A stretch of 64,000 bases of DNA from DATFFO01 sp963744905 (lineage in GTDB: Bacteria > Actinomycetota > Acidimicrobiia > Spongiisociales > ZC4RG35): positions 372,001 through 436,000 of the forward strand of contig CAVUUV010000003.1 of NCBI GenBank assembly GCA_963744905.1, read 5' to 3'. Positions 51,635 to 60,870 of the stretch are shown here, piece after piece. Made by a program: the position numbers and the translations under genes. The notes beneath the pieces were generated by a model. The model did not search any database. It saw only the letters and a program-made list of their open reading frames with translations, and had not been told where the DNA came from. Every line of letters begins with the position of its first letter. The first letter of the stretch is position 1.

Positions 51635-53305
51635 TCAGGTGACCCGCGCCGCCAGTAACGCCAGGTCGTCGGACGGGTGGGGGGCAATATCGCGGAAAAC
51701 CCCCAGCATCTCGTCCAGGAGACGGTCGGGGGCGTCAGCCGAGCAGCGCTTCAGGATCATCGAGACCATCTCAGGAGGGGATTGCTCCGACGTCTCGAAA
51801 CCGTCCGTGTAGGCGACGAGGGCGTCTCCGGGTCGGAGATCGACCGACACCGTAAGCGGCTCTACCTCGGGGAAGGGGCCCAGCGGTGGGCAGGGATCGC
51901 CCACCAGTTCCATGGTGCCGTCGCCTCGGAGCACCACCACGGGCGGATGCCCGGCCAGGCTGATCCACGCCAACACCCGATCATCCTGTCGCTCCAGCAC
52001 CACATACGCCAGGGTGCACATGCGAGAATATCCGCCCTCGCGGAGCGCCACGTTGAGGCGACCCAGGACCGTGACCGGGTCCGGCCGGAGAGCAATGGTC
52101 GTCTTGAGCGTTTGGCGGGCCATCCCGACGGCAGCGGCGGCCTCGACCCCCTTGCCCTCGATGTCGCCCATCAATAGAGCGCAGGTGTCGTCGTCGAGAA
52201 CGATGACGTCGTAGAAGTCGCCCCCCACATAGCCCGGTCGGACCAGGGGCAGATAGCGGGCGGCGATCCGGAGCCAGGGCACGTCGGGAACGGATTCAGG
52301 GGTCAGCCCCCGCCGCAGTGCCTCGGCTATCTGGTGCTCCCGCTCGAAGATCCTGGAATTGGCCAGCACGACGCCGGCCCGCTGAGCCACCTGTTCGATC
52401 AGCGCCAGGTCGTCCTCGTCGAAGGGCCCCTCACGACGAGTGCGCATCAGGGTCATGGTGCCGACTTCGATTCCCCCCGCCCCAAGGGGAATACACAACA
52501 CCGACCCCAGCTCGAGCCGCCGCAGCAAGTCGGCCAGGTCCTTGCCGACGGTTTCTTCGACGGCGTCGAGCATCTCGTCGGTCACCGCGGGGATGTATTC
52601 GGCATGCCGCGAGGCCAGGACCCTGGTCTGCATCGTGTCTACCGACGAATTGACTGTCCCGGTCTCAGCGATGTCGAACAGGCTTCTGGCGTCGGGCGTC
52701 TGGGGAAAGGCAACACCGACCGCCTCCAGATTGCCGAACTCGTCGAGAAGATGGAAACCGCACCAGCCGGCCAGATCGGGTACCAGCACGTCTGCCAGAG
52801 ACTTGAGTTTGGGATCGGCGGTGAGACCCGCCGACAGGGCCTCCGTGACCCTGGCCAGGAAAGCCTCCCGCTCACGCCGCCGATACTGGTCGGTGACGTC
52901 GAGGAAGAAGTTGACTGCCCAAACCACATCACCAGCGTCATTCTTGATCGGGCTGGCATTGACCCGTGACCAGCGGGCTTTGGACGAGCCTTCTACGAGA
53001 TAGCCCACCGTGATCTCATGGGCCTCCTCACCCTCCAGCACACGGCGGCCGGGAAGAACCGAAGGGTCGATGGCTGCCCCGGACTCGTCGACTATCCGGA
53101 ACCGGTTTGCGAAATCGGTGGCAGGCACGGAGACCATCTCCTGTCCGGCGCTCAGGCCGACCAGGGCGGCGGCCTGGTCGTTGGCGTAGATCACCCTCCC
53201 CGATCGGTCCTGGACCGTCACGGCTTCTTTGGCATGGCGGAAGAGAACGTCGAAGACGTGGAAATCCTGAGTCTTGGCCAATTCGATAAACCAGTCTCCA
53301 GGCAC
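51635..53305 (-). CDS. PAS-GAF-SpoIIE serine phosphatase
   Basis: A 556-residue signalling phosphatase. Residues about 18-140 form a PAS domain (AVTVQDRSGRVIYANDQAAA), about 155-315 a GAF domain (LEAVGVAFPQTPDARSLFD and LGSVLCIPLGAGGIEVGTMT) and about 330-550 a PP2C/SpoIIE domain: VGGDFYDVIVLDDDTCALLM, then GDIEGKGVEAAAAVGMARQT and PGDALVAYTDGFETSE. The metal Asp residues are present. It should dephosphorylate an anti-sigma antagonist in a partner-switching pathway; no partner is adjacent. It lies downstream of 71-bp repeats. Confidence 0.9.
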   Translation of the reverse strand: MPGDWFIELAKTQDFHVFDVLFRHAKEAVTVQDRSGRVIYANDQAAALVGLSAGQEMVSVPATDFANRFRIVDESGAAIDPSVLPGRRVLEGEEAHEITVGYLVEGSSKARWSRVNASPIKNDAGDVVWAVNFFLDVTDQYRRREREAFLARVTEALSAGLTADPKLKSLADVLVPDLAGWCGFHLLDEFGNLEAVGVAFPQTPDARSLFDIAETGTVNSSVDTMQTRVLASRHAEYIPAVTDEMLDAVEETVGKDLADLLRRLELGSVLCIPLGAGGIEVGTMTLMRTRREGPFDEDDLALIEQVAQRAGVVLANSRIFEREHQIAEALRRGLTPESVPDVPWLRIAARYLPLVRPGYVGGDFYDVIVLDDDTCALLMGDIEGKGVEAAAAVGMARQTLKTTIALRPDPVTVLGRLNVALREGGYSRMCTLAYVVLERQDDRVLAWISLAGHPPVVVLRGDGTMELVGDPCPPLGPFPEVEPLTVSVDLRPGDALVAYTDGFETSEQSPPEMVSMILKRCSADAPDRLLDEMLGVFRDIAPHPSDDLALLAARVT

Positions 53306-53379
53306 GCCTCACCTCCGACCGGTGTGATTCTATCGAATGCCGATGGGCCGTTAGGTGCGGGACCACGCATCTGACCCCG

Positions 53380-53520
53380 CCAACCTGGGGCCCACAGCGT
53401 CGCCGGGCGACGCTCACAACCCAGGGTTCGACCAGCGCCCCGCTCCCCGGCCAACTTGGGGCCCACAGCGTCGCCGGGCGACGCTCACAACCCAGGGTTC
53501 GACCAGCGCCCCGCTCCCGG
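53380..53520 (-). repeat. 71-bp tandem repeat, two units, locus 1
   Basis: Two units start at 53380 and 53451 (71 and 70 bp). Each reads on plus CCAACNTGGGGCCCACAGCG, then TCGCCGGGCGACGCTCACAA and CCCAGGGTTCGACCAGCGCC. It contains a strong AGCGTCGCCGGGCGACGCT hairpin and an AACCCNGGGTT palindrome. It follows the DegV gene in the sense direction. Confidence 0.85.
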
Positions 53521-53569
53521 TTGCCCCGCCCGAGTTACGGCGCCCGACGTCTGCCAACTCGGCCCGGGC

Positions 53570-54400
53570 TCACTCGTCCCACCACCAGGCCAGGCCCACC
53601 ACGCCGGGCCCGCTGTGGATCACCATGCCGGTTCCGAAGGGACAGATGAACTTCTCGACGGGCTCCACCTCGGCTCGTACCGCCGCCACGAGGCGCTCCG
53701 CCCCATCGGGGGCGAGGGCGTGAACGCCGGCCACGTGCAATGCGGCCGACCCGCTCGGCCTGCTCTGGCGCCAAACGTGGAGTATCTGGTTGATGGCCGC
53801 CTCCCCACTCAGGGAGGGACGCAACGGCCGCACCTTGCCCCCGCGCAGCTCGATCACCGGATGAAGGCCGATCCAGCGTCCCGCCCAGGCCACCGCATCC
53901 GGCACATGGCCGGACTTGGCCAGATGATCCAGGCCCGGAAGCGTGGCGATGAGCCGGACCCTCTCCGCTACCCGCTTCGCCTCTTCCTCAACCCCGTCCA
54001 AGGGCAATCCCGAGGCTGCCGCCCGGGCGGCAGCCAGCGCAACCAACCCCTGACCACCAGCAGCAGTACGGGTATCCATCACTCTCACCGACCGATCCAC
54101 CGACTCCGCCGCCACCCGGGCCGCCAGATAGGTACCGCTGCCCAGGTCGTGTGACACGGTCAGGATCAGGGCGCCGTCCTCGCTGACACCTTCCTCGATC
54201 ACCCGGAGGAAGTCCTGGGGGGATGGCCCGGCGGTGCTGACCGCCTCGGGCGAGTCCAACAGCTCCTGATGAGACAGAACCCCGTCTGCGTAACTGTCGT
54301 CGCCAACGATGATGCGGATTGGCATCACCACCAAACCCAGCGGGCCCGACACCTCCCTGGGCAGAGCGGAGGCGCTGTCAGTGATGACGGCGACCGTCAC
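53570..54400 (-). CDS. DegV family protein (FakB-like fatty-acid-binding)
   Basis: A 276-residue DegV/FakB-type protein. Hallmarks are VAVITDSASALPREVSGPLG, then DGVLSHQELLDSPE, TAGPSPQDFLRVIEEGVSED and ALILTVSHDLGSGTYLAARV, and later IATLPGLDHLAKSGHVPDAV. FakB proteins bind a fatty acid for phosphorylation by FakA; no FakA is here. GTG 54400 overlaps the PlsY-like stop (GTGA), so both are translationally coupled. PlsY uses acyl-phosphate, the product of FakA/FakB, which makes the pairing meaningful. Confidence 0.88.
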   Translation of the reverse strand: MTVAVITDSASALPREVSGPLGLVVMPIRIIVGDDSYADGVLSHQELLDSPEAVSTAGPSPQDFLRVIEEGVSEDGALILTVSHDLGSGTYLAARVAAESVDRSVRVMDTRTAAGGQGLVALAAARAAASGLPLDGVEEEAKRVAERVRLIATLPGLDHLAKSGHVPDAVAWAGRWIGLHPVIELRGGKVRPLRPSLSGEAAINQILHVWRQSRPSGSAALHVAGVHALAPDGAERLVAAVRAEVEPVEKFICPFGTGMVIHSGPGVVGLAWWWDE

Positions 54401-55038
54401 TCGCGCCTCAACCGGGGCCAGGCCGGCGTGTCCTGGTCGAACAGGAGCCTGGTCATGGCCATCCGAGCCGTCCCCCGGGCAGGCAGGGGCTGATTGCCGA
54501 GGATTCGCTTCACGAGCAACGGGACCGCCAGCATCCCCGCCGCCACCAAGCCTCGCCCGCCCCGGGCACGCCACATAACGGCCGGGAGGGTGACGAACCC
54601 GCAAAAGGCACCCAATGACGTGGCCTGGAAGGCCTTACCGACGATCAGAGACCCGAGCATGTAGGCGCTTCCCGGCCAGCCCGTGACCAGCATGGAACCC
54701 ATGGCGGGCGAGATCCCCCGACCGCCCGCCCCTCCGAGGAACACCGACCAGTTGTGGCCCACCACGGTCGCCGATGCGGCCGCGGCGGCCAGCGTCGGCC
54801 GATCCGGTCCGGCCAGGGCAGGACCGACCGACCCCTTGGCCACGTCGAGCACCCCGCCCACCACCAGGGGCCCGAAACCCGCCACCCGGTACAGGCCGGT
54901 CCCCGACACCGTCCCGTTGCCGTAATCGCGCAAATCCACCCCACGCAGCAGCCGCGCCACCAGGCCCGAGAAGGGGATGGACCCGACCAGGTAGGAGAGG
55001 GCCATCACCACTACCGCGAAGAGCCGTCTGGTCTTCAC
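54397..55038 (-). CDS. PlsY-like glycerol-3-phosphate acyltransferase
   Basis: A 213-residue membrane protein with about five helices. It has the PlsY framework: SYLVGSIPFSGLVARLL, then LDVAKGSVGPALAGP and VVGHNWSVFLGGAGGRGISP. However, the first conserved loop, normally of GSGNIGATN type, reads YGNGTVSGTGLYRVAG, so substrate binding may differ. PlsY transfers an acyl group from acyl-phosphate to glycerol-3-phosphate. GTG 55038 gives MKTRRLFAVVVMALSY-like start. The coupled DegV/FakB gene supports an acyl-phosphate link. Confidence 0.8.
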   Translation of the reverse strand: MKTRRLFAVVVMALSYLVGSIPFSGLVARLLRGVDLRDYGNGTVSGTGLYRVAGFGPLVVGGVLDVAKGSVGPALAGPDRPTLAAAAASATVVGHNWSVFLGGAGGRGISPAMGSMLVTGWPGSAYMLGSLIVGKAFQATSLGAFCGFVTLPAVMWRARGGRGLVAAGMLAVPLLVKRILGNQPLPARGTARMAMTRLLFDQDTPAWPRLRRE

Positions 55039-55084
55039 CGTCGCGAATCTACCGGCCTCGGCGAGACGACCGGACTCCGCAGGA

Positions 55085-56351
55085 TCACCCGTCGGGTGAG
55101 TCGTGAGAAACCCGATAGCCCGCTTCGGCCAGCCAGGCGCGGGCCCTACCCCGCTTGCGGTCGTCCGAGAACCGGTGCCAGGCCCAGCCCAGGTCCTCGT
55201 GGTCGAAAACGATGTCGCGGAAACGACGGAAGGCTCCCTTGCCGCGAAGGGCCCGCTCCAGTCTCTGGGCCAGATCCCTGTCTTGAATCTGGCCGACGAA
55301 GTCGGCCATGTCCCGCCAGCCGGCTCTCGACCCGATTCCGTACACCTCGATCCACCGGTCGTTGTCATCCCAGTAGTCGGGCGGTTCGATGCCGGTCAAC
55401 CCGACCACATCGTCGGGCCAGAACTCCCCGGTGATTACATCGAGCCGACAACGCTCCAGGTCCCCTTCACCATCGAGGTGTGTGGCCAGCTCATCGAGAT
55501 CCACGTAGACGGGCTTCAGGTCCGGAGATGGCGCCACGCCCAGGGCTGCGTCCAGTTGCTGGGCGAGAACGTCATCATCGAAGGGGAGACTGTCCCTCAA
55601 CCGTCGAGCCAGCCAGGCAGCTTCGTCGATTCCCTGGTCCAGCGCAATGAGGATGCCGTCGCCGGCCATTTGCGGTATCTCGAGCAGATCACAGTGAAGA
55701 AGGACGTCGACGATTTCCCGCCCGTCTTTGGAATAGAAGGCGGCGCGCAGGCGGCGCCATGATTCCTCGTCCCAGGCATTTGTGTCGCCGATCCCCATCA
55801 AACCACCACCGCCGGAGGATGGCTCGTTTCCCCATCCGGGTAACAACGGGGGAAGGTCCGAGGTGGGCGGATCGGGTGGTTGAGGCCAGGTGCCGCTGCC
55901 GTCGTCATCCTGCCAGGTTCGTCCGTACTGATCGGGCAGGTCGCCCCAGCCGAAGTAGGAAACGGGCCGGTCGGGCACGGCTCCCCATGCCTCCTCGGGA
56001 TCGACCAGCCTGGTGTGCACCGTGCACAGATGCTGCCAGCTGTCACCGAAGTCGAACTCGAAGGCAAACTGGTGACCCGGGGAGAGAAGACGACAGCGCG
56101 ACTGCGTCGTCGATCTCGTCACCGCCTGCGTCGTCCCACCATTCGAGCGGTACGATCTCGGTCCCGTCCTCGAGAACGAATCGGTGCAGGTGGCCACGGT
56201 CCCAGCGGGCAAACTCGCCGTTGATGGCATCGGCGAGTTGACGGAAGGTGAAGCCAGCGCTGGCGACTAGAAGTCGTCCCGGCCGGGGCCAGAAATCCTG
56301 GCCCATTCCCGATACCAGGTCGACTCGGATCGAGTACCAGTTGTTCGCCAT
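55085..56351 (-). CDS. pRiA4b ORF-3-like/UPF0158 fusion, one frameshift
   Basis: About 420 residues if one extra base near 56096 is ignored. The N-terminal part is a plasmid pRiA4b ORF-3-like domain: ASAGFTFRQLADAINGEFAR, then AVAL | RLLSPGHQFAFEFDFGDSWQ and a VHTRL end. The C-terminal 140 residues match UPF0158: RCRLDVITGEFWPDD, then EVYGIGSRAGWRDMADFVGQ and RGKGAFRRFRDIVFDHEDLG with WAWHRFSDDRKRGRARAWL. Neither family has a defined activity. The middle (GDGILIALDQGIDEAAWLAR) is unassigned. The shift may be an error. Confidence 0.75.
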
Positions 56352-56478
56352 ATTCCATCCCTTTCAGGGGGCCGGCCCACACTCAGAAGCTACCTGGCCC
56401 GGCGGGCGAGCCTCGGAACGGGGGCACCGTTGGTCGAGCGAACGGTCGGATTGCGACGCCAGTCCCATTTACAGTTCA

Positions 56479-57123
56479 ATGTGCCACCTGCGAGACTTCG
56501 TCTTCGTGGGAGTGCCGAACGGACGCGCTGGGTCGCCGGGTGCCCTTCTGACGAGAGAGGTTCGCTGGTTCTGTGGAGGCCCGGCGCCGGCTGAAGTGGT
56601 GGAATGGTTCGTCGGGGTGGCCGACGTGGAGCGGGAGTATCGCCAGGATCGCTATGACCTGGAGGCAGCTCGCCGCGGCCTCGGTTTCAAGCAGCGGAAC
56701 ATGGGCCCGATCGATTCCAAGCGCCGGTTGTGGGTGGAGGAGTCAGTGAACCTGGCGTCAGGCATGACCGGGAACATCGAGGACTGGCTCAAGATCACGC
56801 CCTCGGTCGTCGCCTCGGATCAGATTCTCGAAGACCGTCACGTCGAGGTGCACAAGGACATCTACACCCGGCGCTACGGCCTCGACGGGGAGGCCGGGCC
56901 GGGTTGTGAGGTGGAGCTGGCCTCGATCCGCATGAACCAGGTGACGGCGTGGTCGCTGTGTTTTGAGACCTTCGGGGTCCCGGGCCGCAGGGATGAGGCG
57001 CTGTCGACCGGAGTGAGGCGATTCCTCAGTGACTCTCCCCTACCGGCGGGAATCAGGTTCGATGCCGCCACCAGCCTGGCCTATCCGGCCTGGATCAGCC
57101 GGATGTGCCTGGAGCCCGCCTGA
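56479..57123 (+). CDS. hypothetical protein
   Basis: A 214-residue protein starting at ATG 56479 (MCHLRDFVFVGVPNGRAGSP); the open frame upstream is not conserved-looking. It has REVRWFCGGPAPAEVVEWFV near the N-terminus, RLWVEESVNLASGMTGNIED in the middle and VEVHKDIYTRRYGLDGEAGP followed by CEVELASIRMNQVTAWSLCF. The pattern of a phosphate-type R/K array with a W.V.K.R core vaguely recalls CYTH-like proteins, but this is weak. No function assigned. The 71-bp repeats follow its stop by 53 bases. Confidence 0.6.
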   Translation: MCHLRDFVFVGVPNGRAGSPGALLTREVRWFCGGPAPAEVVEWFVGVADVEREYRQDRYDLEAARRGLGFKQRNMGPIDSKRRLWVEESVNLASGMTGNIEDWLKITPSVVASDQILEDRHVEVHKDIYTRRYGLDGEAGPGCEVELASIRMNQVTAWSLCFETFGVPGRRDEALSTGVRRFLSDSPLPAGIRFDAATSLAYPAWISRMCLEPA

Positions 57124-57176
57124 GCGGACCCGGCCCCGGCACCCGCCGCTTCCGACCGACCGGGCCGGGCCGGCGC

Positions 57177-57335
57177 AACCCAGGGTTCGGAGCGTCGCCC
57201 AGCGACGCTGTGGGCCCCAAGTTGGCCACGGAGCCAGACGCCGGCCGAACCCAGGGTTCGGAGCGTCACTCAGCGACGCTGTGGGCCCCAAGTTCGGTGC
57301 CACCCGCCCGGACCTGCCCAACCCAGGGTTGAGCA
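57177..57335 (+). repeat. 71-bp tandem repeat, two units plus a partial third, locus 2
   Basis: Units start at 57177 and 57248 (71 bp apart) with a partial third at 57320. Each has AACCCAGGGTTCGGAGCGTC, then an imperfect hairpin (AGCGTCGCCCAGCGACGCT) and GTGGGCCCCAAGTTGG. This is the same core as at 53380 but on the opposite strand; in each case it reads the same way relative to the upstream gene. More degenerate CCCTGGGTT copies reach 57385. Confidence 0.85.
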
Positions 57336-57422
57336 GGCTGACCGGGCGACGGGTCCTAAGACCCTGGGTTTAGGGACCTGGGTTCGGTGGAGCGGCCCGC
57401 CACCGATGCCGATAACAAGGAC

Positions 57423-57998
57423 ATGTACCGCACTGCCATCATCGACGGGCCCGGCCTCGTCTTGGAGCCGGGCTACTCAAGTTTCCCGACTCAACCGCCG
57501 ATGGGGGCCTCTGTGACAACAGTTGACAGAGGAACTGATTTCAGAGCGAAATCGGATGCTCGTCGACGGTTGAGCAGGAGTCTGGAAAGCGCGGCCGTGG
57601 TCCTGCGTCGAATCGCCGCTCGAGTGGACGGGTATGGCTGGAGCGAGGATCTCCAGTCGATGGCCCTCCAGTTGAGGGCACTGGCCCTCACCCACCGGCC
57701 GGAACCACCCGAGAAGATCACCGCCGCCTACTCCGGCGACTGGGTCCTCGACCCCGACTGGCATCCGATCGCTTTCGAGGTGGCCTCGTTCCGGCCCCGG
57801 GTTCTACTCACGATCGGGTCCAACGCTCTCCGGGTCGTCGACCAGGAGTACCAGGATCTGCTCCAGGAGATCTGGGACGAGGAATTCATCGAGCAACTGT
57901 CAGACCAGTGCCGCACGATCGCCGAGCTCAAGACGGACCTGTTGTACCTGCGTGAGTGCGGGCTCGATCCCGCTCCGATCGGGGTCCGCCTCGCCTGA
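57423..57998 (+). CDS. hypothetical protein
   Basis: A protein of 191 residues from ATG 57423, or less if ATG 57501 is used. The core is helical: RRRLSRSLESAAVVLRRIAA and WSEDLQSMALQLRALALTHR, with a later ITAAYSGDWVLDPDWHPIAF and LLQEIWDEEFIEQLSDQCRT. The fold is unclear and no motif is recognised. There is no good ribosome-binding site near any start. It follows the second set of 71-bp repeats. The function is unknown. Confidence 0.55.
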   Translation: MYRTAIIDGPGLVLEPGYSSFPTQPPMGASVTTVDRGTDFRAKSDARRRLSRSLESAAVVLRRIAARVDGYGWSEDLQSMALQLRALALTHRPEPPEKITAAYSGDWVLDPDWHPIAFEVASFRPRVLLTIGSNALRVVDQEYQDLLQEIWDEEFIEQLSDQCRTIAELKTDLLYLRECGLDPAPIGVRLA

Positions 57999-58087
57999 GC
58001 CGGACCGAGTCGGCTCTCCACCGACTGCCATCGCCCCTCGTCGGGGGCGGGACGGAGAGCCGACTCGGATCCGGTGAGTTCTTCACC

Positions 58088-60334
58088 TCAGGGGGCGCGC
58101 TGATCCCGGGCCGAACTGCCCAGCAACTGGCCTCTGAAGGCACCGGCATTGCGAGCGAACAGCACCGTGGGCAGACCTTCGGCCAGGGCACTCATCCGCC
58201 GGGCGTAGGCGGGCTCCTCGCCTGGCTCGTTGTTGCGAAGCCCCAACAGCACGACATCGGCGTCCCGGGAGCCCTCCCAGATGATGTCCCGGACGCTGGC
58301 GCCCTCGGGCTTGAGGATCACGTTGCTGGTGGCGTCGATGCGAGCACCGCTGACCAGTTGAGCCAGCAGGGTCTGGTTGCGCTCGTGCGTCATGGCGTTG
58401 GTGGCGATCGAATTGATGACTATGTCGCTGTCCCGCCAGGCCGGATTCTGGGACAGGAGATGGGCCAGGAGCACGAGCAGATCGCCGTTCTGTTCCAGAC
58501 CACCCCACCAGACGTGAATCTGGCGCCGCTCCCGGCCCCACCTCGGCGGTGAGATCCGCCCTATCACGGCGGACTTGCCCAGATGGGCCAGCTGTTCGAC
58601 CACTCGCAGAACCGTCTCCTGGCGTTCGGGGCTGTCGCTCCATCCGAACATGACGGTATTCGATTCGATGCCGGCGATGCCGTTCGATTGCGCCACCGAA
58701 ACCGCCCCGGCCTCGAATCCCTCCACGATGTCGACCTCGGGGAAACCGACGATGCCCAAATCGTCGAGACGAGAGCTCAACCGGACGGCCTCCACCGATC
58801 TAGCGGCAGCAGCATCCACGATCGGACCGGGGATGAGCTTGGCGATGGTGAGGATGCCTCGATCCTGGACCAGCCAGGAGGCGAACTGGACCAGGTCGGC
58901 GCTGCGATCTATCTCGTCGACGAACAAGAGGACATTGGGCCGCCAGTTGCGAGGATCTGGCGGGAGGCGGCTGAGCTGAATCACGGTGGTGCGGACCAGG
59001 GACATGAGCGCGCCACGCCGTAGGTCACCCCAGGGTGCCGACATCGCCCGCCGTCTCATGAACACGTACAGACCGCCCTCGAACACCAGGGCTACCACCA
59101 GGGCAAAGGCATTAACCAGGAACATCACGTAGAAACAGGCCAGGGCCCCTGCCAGTGACACCCACCACGGCACCCCGAAGGTAGGGCGATAGGACGGGTC
59201 GCCGCTCAGCTTCTCGAGACCGGCCGCCAGGTTGACGGTCCCGTAGGTGGTGAGGAAGAACATGGTCAGGATGGGGGCGATGGCATCCAGGCCGCCCAGG
59301 CCCACCGCCGCCAGGGCGATGGCGGTGCTGCCCAGGAGGGGGACCCCCGGGCCTTCGATGAGCCGGGTTCGCGCTCCCAGAGGTGAGGGAAGGATGCGGT
59401 CTTCGACCATCGCCTCCAGAGTTCGGGGGGCGGCCAGCATGCTGCCCACCGCCGAGGCGAAGATCGCCCCCCACAGCCCCCACAGGACCAGGAAGGCCAG
59501 AGGCCCGGCCAGGTCGAACCAGATCAGATTGTCGGACACCAGCTGCTCGGGGGTGGCCGAAGCCGCCAGGATCACTGGGACGATGAGGTAAACCAGAAAG
59601 CCGACAAGGACAGCGGCGATGGTTCCCTTGGGTATGGCCCGGTTGGGCTTCTCCAGGTCCCCCGAGAGGCTGATCCCGGCCATGATGCCCGTCACCGCCG
59701 GGAAGAACACGGCGAAGACGTCCCAGAAGTCGGCCCCGTCGCCCGTGGCTCCCAGCAGGGTTCCGCTGCCTCCGCCCGACTCCAGCGCACCCACACCGAG
59801 GGCGATGAGCGAAAAGACGATCCCGGCCATGATGGGAAGCTGGAGGCGCAGAGCGACTTTGGCACCGCGGGCTGCCAGCAGACCCACCACCAGCACGGTG
59901 AGGGCGGCCAGTGGTCGTTTGGGGGCGCCGGCCCAGACGAAGCCAATGCTCTCGGCCAACCCGAAGGCATACAGGGTGACCGAGAAAGCCATCGCCAGGA
60001 AGAGTGGAATGCCGACCGCGGCACCAACCTCGATCCCCAGGCTGCGGGAGATGATGTAATAGGCGCCGCCTTTGCCCACCCTCATGTTGGTGACGATGGC
60101 CGACACCGAGAGAGCCGAGATCAGGGTGACGGAGTTGGCCAGCACCACTATCCCCAGTGCGGAGAGGAGCCCGACGCTTCCCACCACCCAGCCGGTGCGG
60201 AGATAGAGGATCACGCCAAGGATGGTGAGGATCGAGGGGGTGAACACGCCGATGAAAGCGCCCAGCTTGGGGCGCCCGTTGTTCGGAGCGAGTCTTCGCC
60301 TGAGCTCCCTCCACATTCTGGAGCGATTCGTCAT
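58088..60334 (-). CDS. SLC12-like amino acid/cation-chloride permease
   Basis: A 748-residue transporter of the APC superfamily, closest in layout to SLC12 cation-chloride cotransporters. Residues about 20-440 form twelve helices, beginning KLGAFIGVFTPSILTILGVI, then RVGKGGAYYIISRSLGIEVG. The C-terminal 300 residues are soluble and SLC12-like: RNWRPNVLLFVDEIDRSADL, EQLAHLGKSAVIGRISPPRW and SDIVINSIATNAMTHERNQT. Bacterial members may move amino acids or ions; the substrate is unknown. It has no obvious operon partner. Confidence 0.88.
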   Translation of the reverse strand: MTNRSRMWRELRRRLAPNNGRPKLGAFIGVFTPSILTILGVILYLRTGWVVGSVGLLSALGIVVLANSVTLISALSVSAIVTNMRVGKGGAYYIISRSLGIEVGAAVGIPLFLAMAFSVTLYAFGLAESIGFVWAGAPKRPLAALTVLVVGLLAARGAKVALRLQLPIMAGIVFSLIALGVGALESGGGSGTLLGATGDGADFWDVFAVFFPAVTGIMAGISLSGDLEKPNRAIPKGTIAAVLVGFLVYLIVPVILAASATPEQLVSDNLIWFDLAGPLAFLVLWGLWGAIFASAVGSMLAAPRTLEAMVEDRILPSPLGARTRLIEGPGVPLLGSTAIALAAVGLGGLDAIAPILTMFFLTTYGTVNLAAGLEKLSGDPSYRPTFGVPWWVSLAGALACFYVMFLVNAFALVVALVFEGGLYVFMRRRAMSAPWGDLRRGALMSLVRTTVIQLSRLPPDPRNWRPNVLLFVDEIDRSADLVQFASWLVQDRGILTIAKLIPGPIVDAAAARSVEAVRLSSRLDDLGIVGFPEVDIVEGFEAGAVSVAQSNGIAGIESNTVMFGWSDSPERQETVLRVVEQLAHLGKSAVIGRISPPRWGRERRQIHVWWGGLEQNGDLLVLLAHLLSQNPAWRDSDIVINSIATNAMTHERNQTLLAQLVSGARIDATSNVILKPEGASVRDIIWEGSRDADVVLLGLRNNEPGEEPAYARRMSALAEGLPTVLFARNAGAFRGQLLGSSARDQRAP

Positions 60335-60420
60335 CCGCCCCCTTCCCGGTGCGGCACGGACGGGTGGCGGGCAGCCTAGAGAACCCGGAGGCGGGAGGTG
60401 GAGTTACCGGCTCGATTCGA

Positions 60421-60870
60421 CTAGCGATCAGAGTGGGCTGAGAGCAGGGTGACGAGCCGGTCGTAGTCGGCGTCCACGGAACGCTGGGCCAGCGCCCGTG
60501 TGAGGGGAGCCAGCAAACCCATCAACCCGCCCGGGGTCCCGACGATGTCGGCCGCCACCCGACAGGCGTTGGTGCCGTCTGATTCGACGGTGCGAGTGAC
60601 GGTGATCGGAAAGGTGCCCGAGGTCGTCTCGATCGTGAGGGAGTGGCCGGGATCGAGGGCCGTGACCCGGAACCTGGACGTGACCGGCCGGCCCATGAAT
60701 GTGGCCTCCTGCATGTAGGTGGATCCGACCTCTGTCGGCGGTGGGGTCTCCCACCGGCAACTTCGCATCCCCTTCTGCCATCGGGGGTTGTTCTCGGCGT
60801 CGAAGATGAACGCGGCCACCTCGGCTGGCGGGCGGTCGATCCGTCGCTCGGCGTGAAGGTGAACGCTCAT
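60421..60870 (-). CDS. SRPBCC family protein
   Basis: A 149-residue START-like lipid-binding-fold protein: SVHLHAERRIDRPPAEVAAF, then AENNPRWQKGMRSCRWETPP and FPITVTRTVESDGTNACRVA. ATG 60870 overlaps the stop of the SRPBCC gene upstream (ATGA), so it is coupled. It probably binds a hydrophobic ligand. It is the last gene of an ArsR-SRPBCC-SRPBCC operon. Confidence 0.85.
   Translation of the reverse strand: MSVHLHAERRIDRPPAEVAAFIFDAENNPRWQKGMRSCRWETPPPTEVGSTYMQEATFMGRPVTSRFRVTALDPGHSLTIETTSGTFPITVTRTVESDGTNACRVAADIVGTPGGLMGLLAPLTRALAQRSVDADYDRLVTLLSAHSDR

Noticed and set aside
53380..53520. CRISPR-like array from repeated 71-bp units
   Set aside because: Only two units, the intervening part is nearly identical in both, and no cas gene is near. 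The units are tandem repeats with palindromes, not repeat-spacer units.
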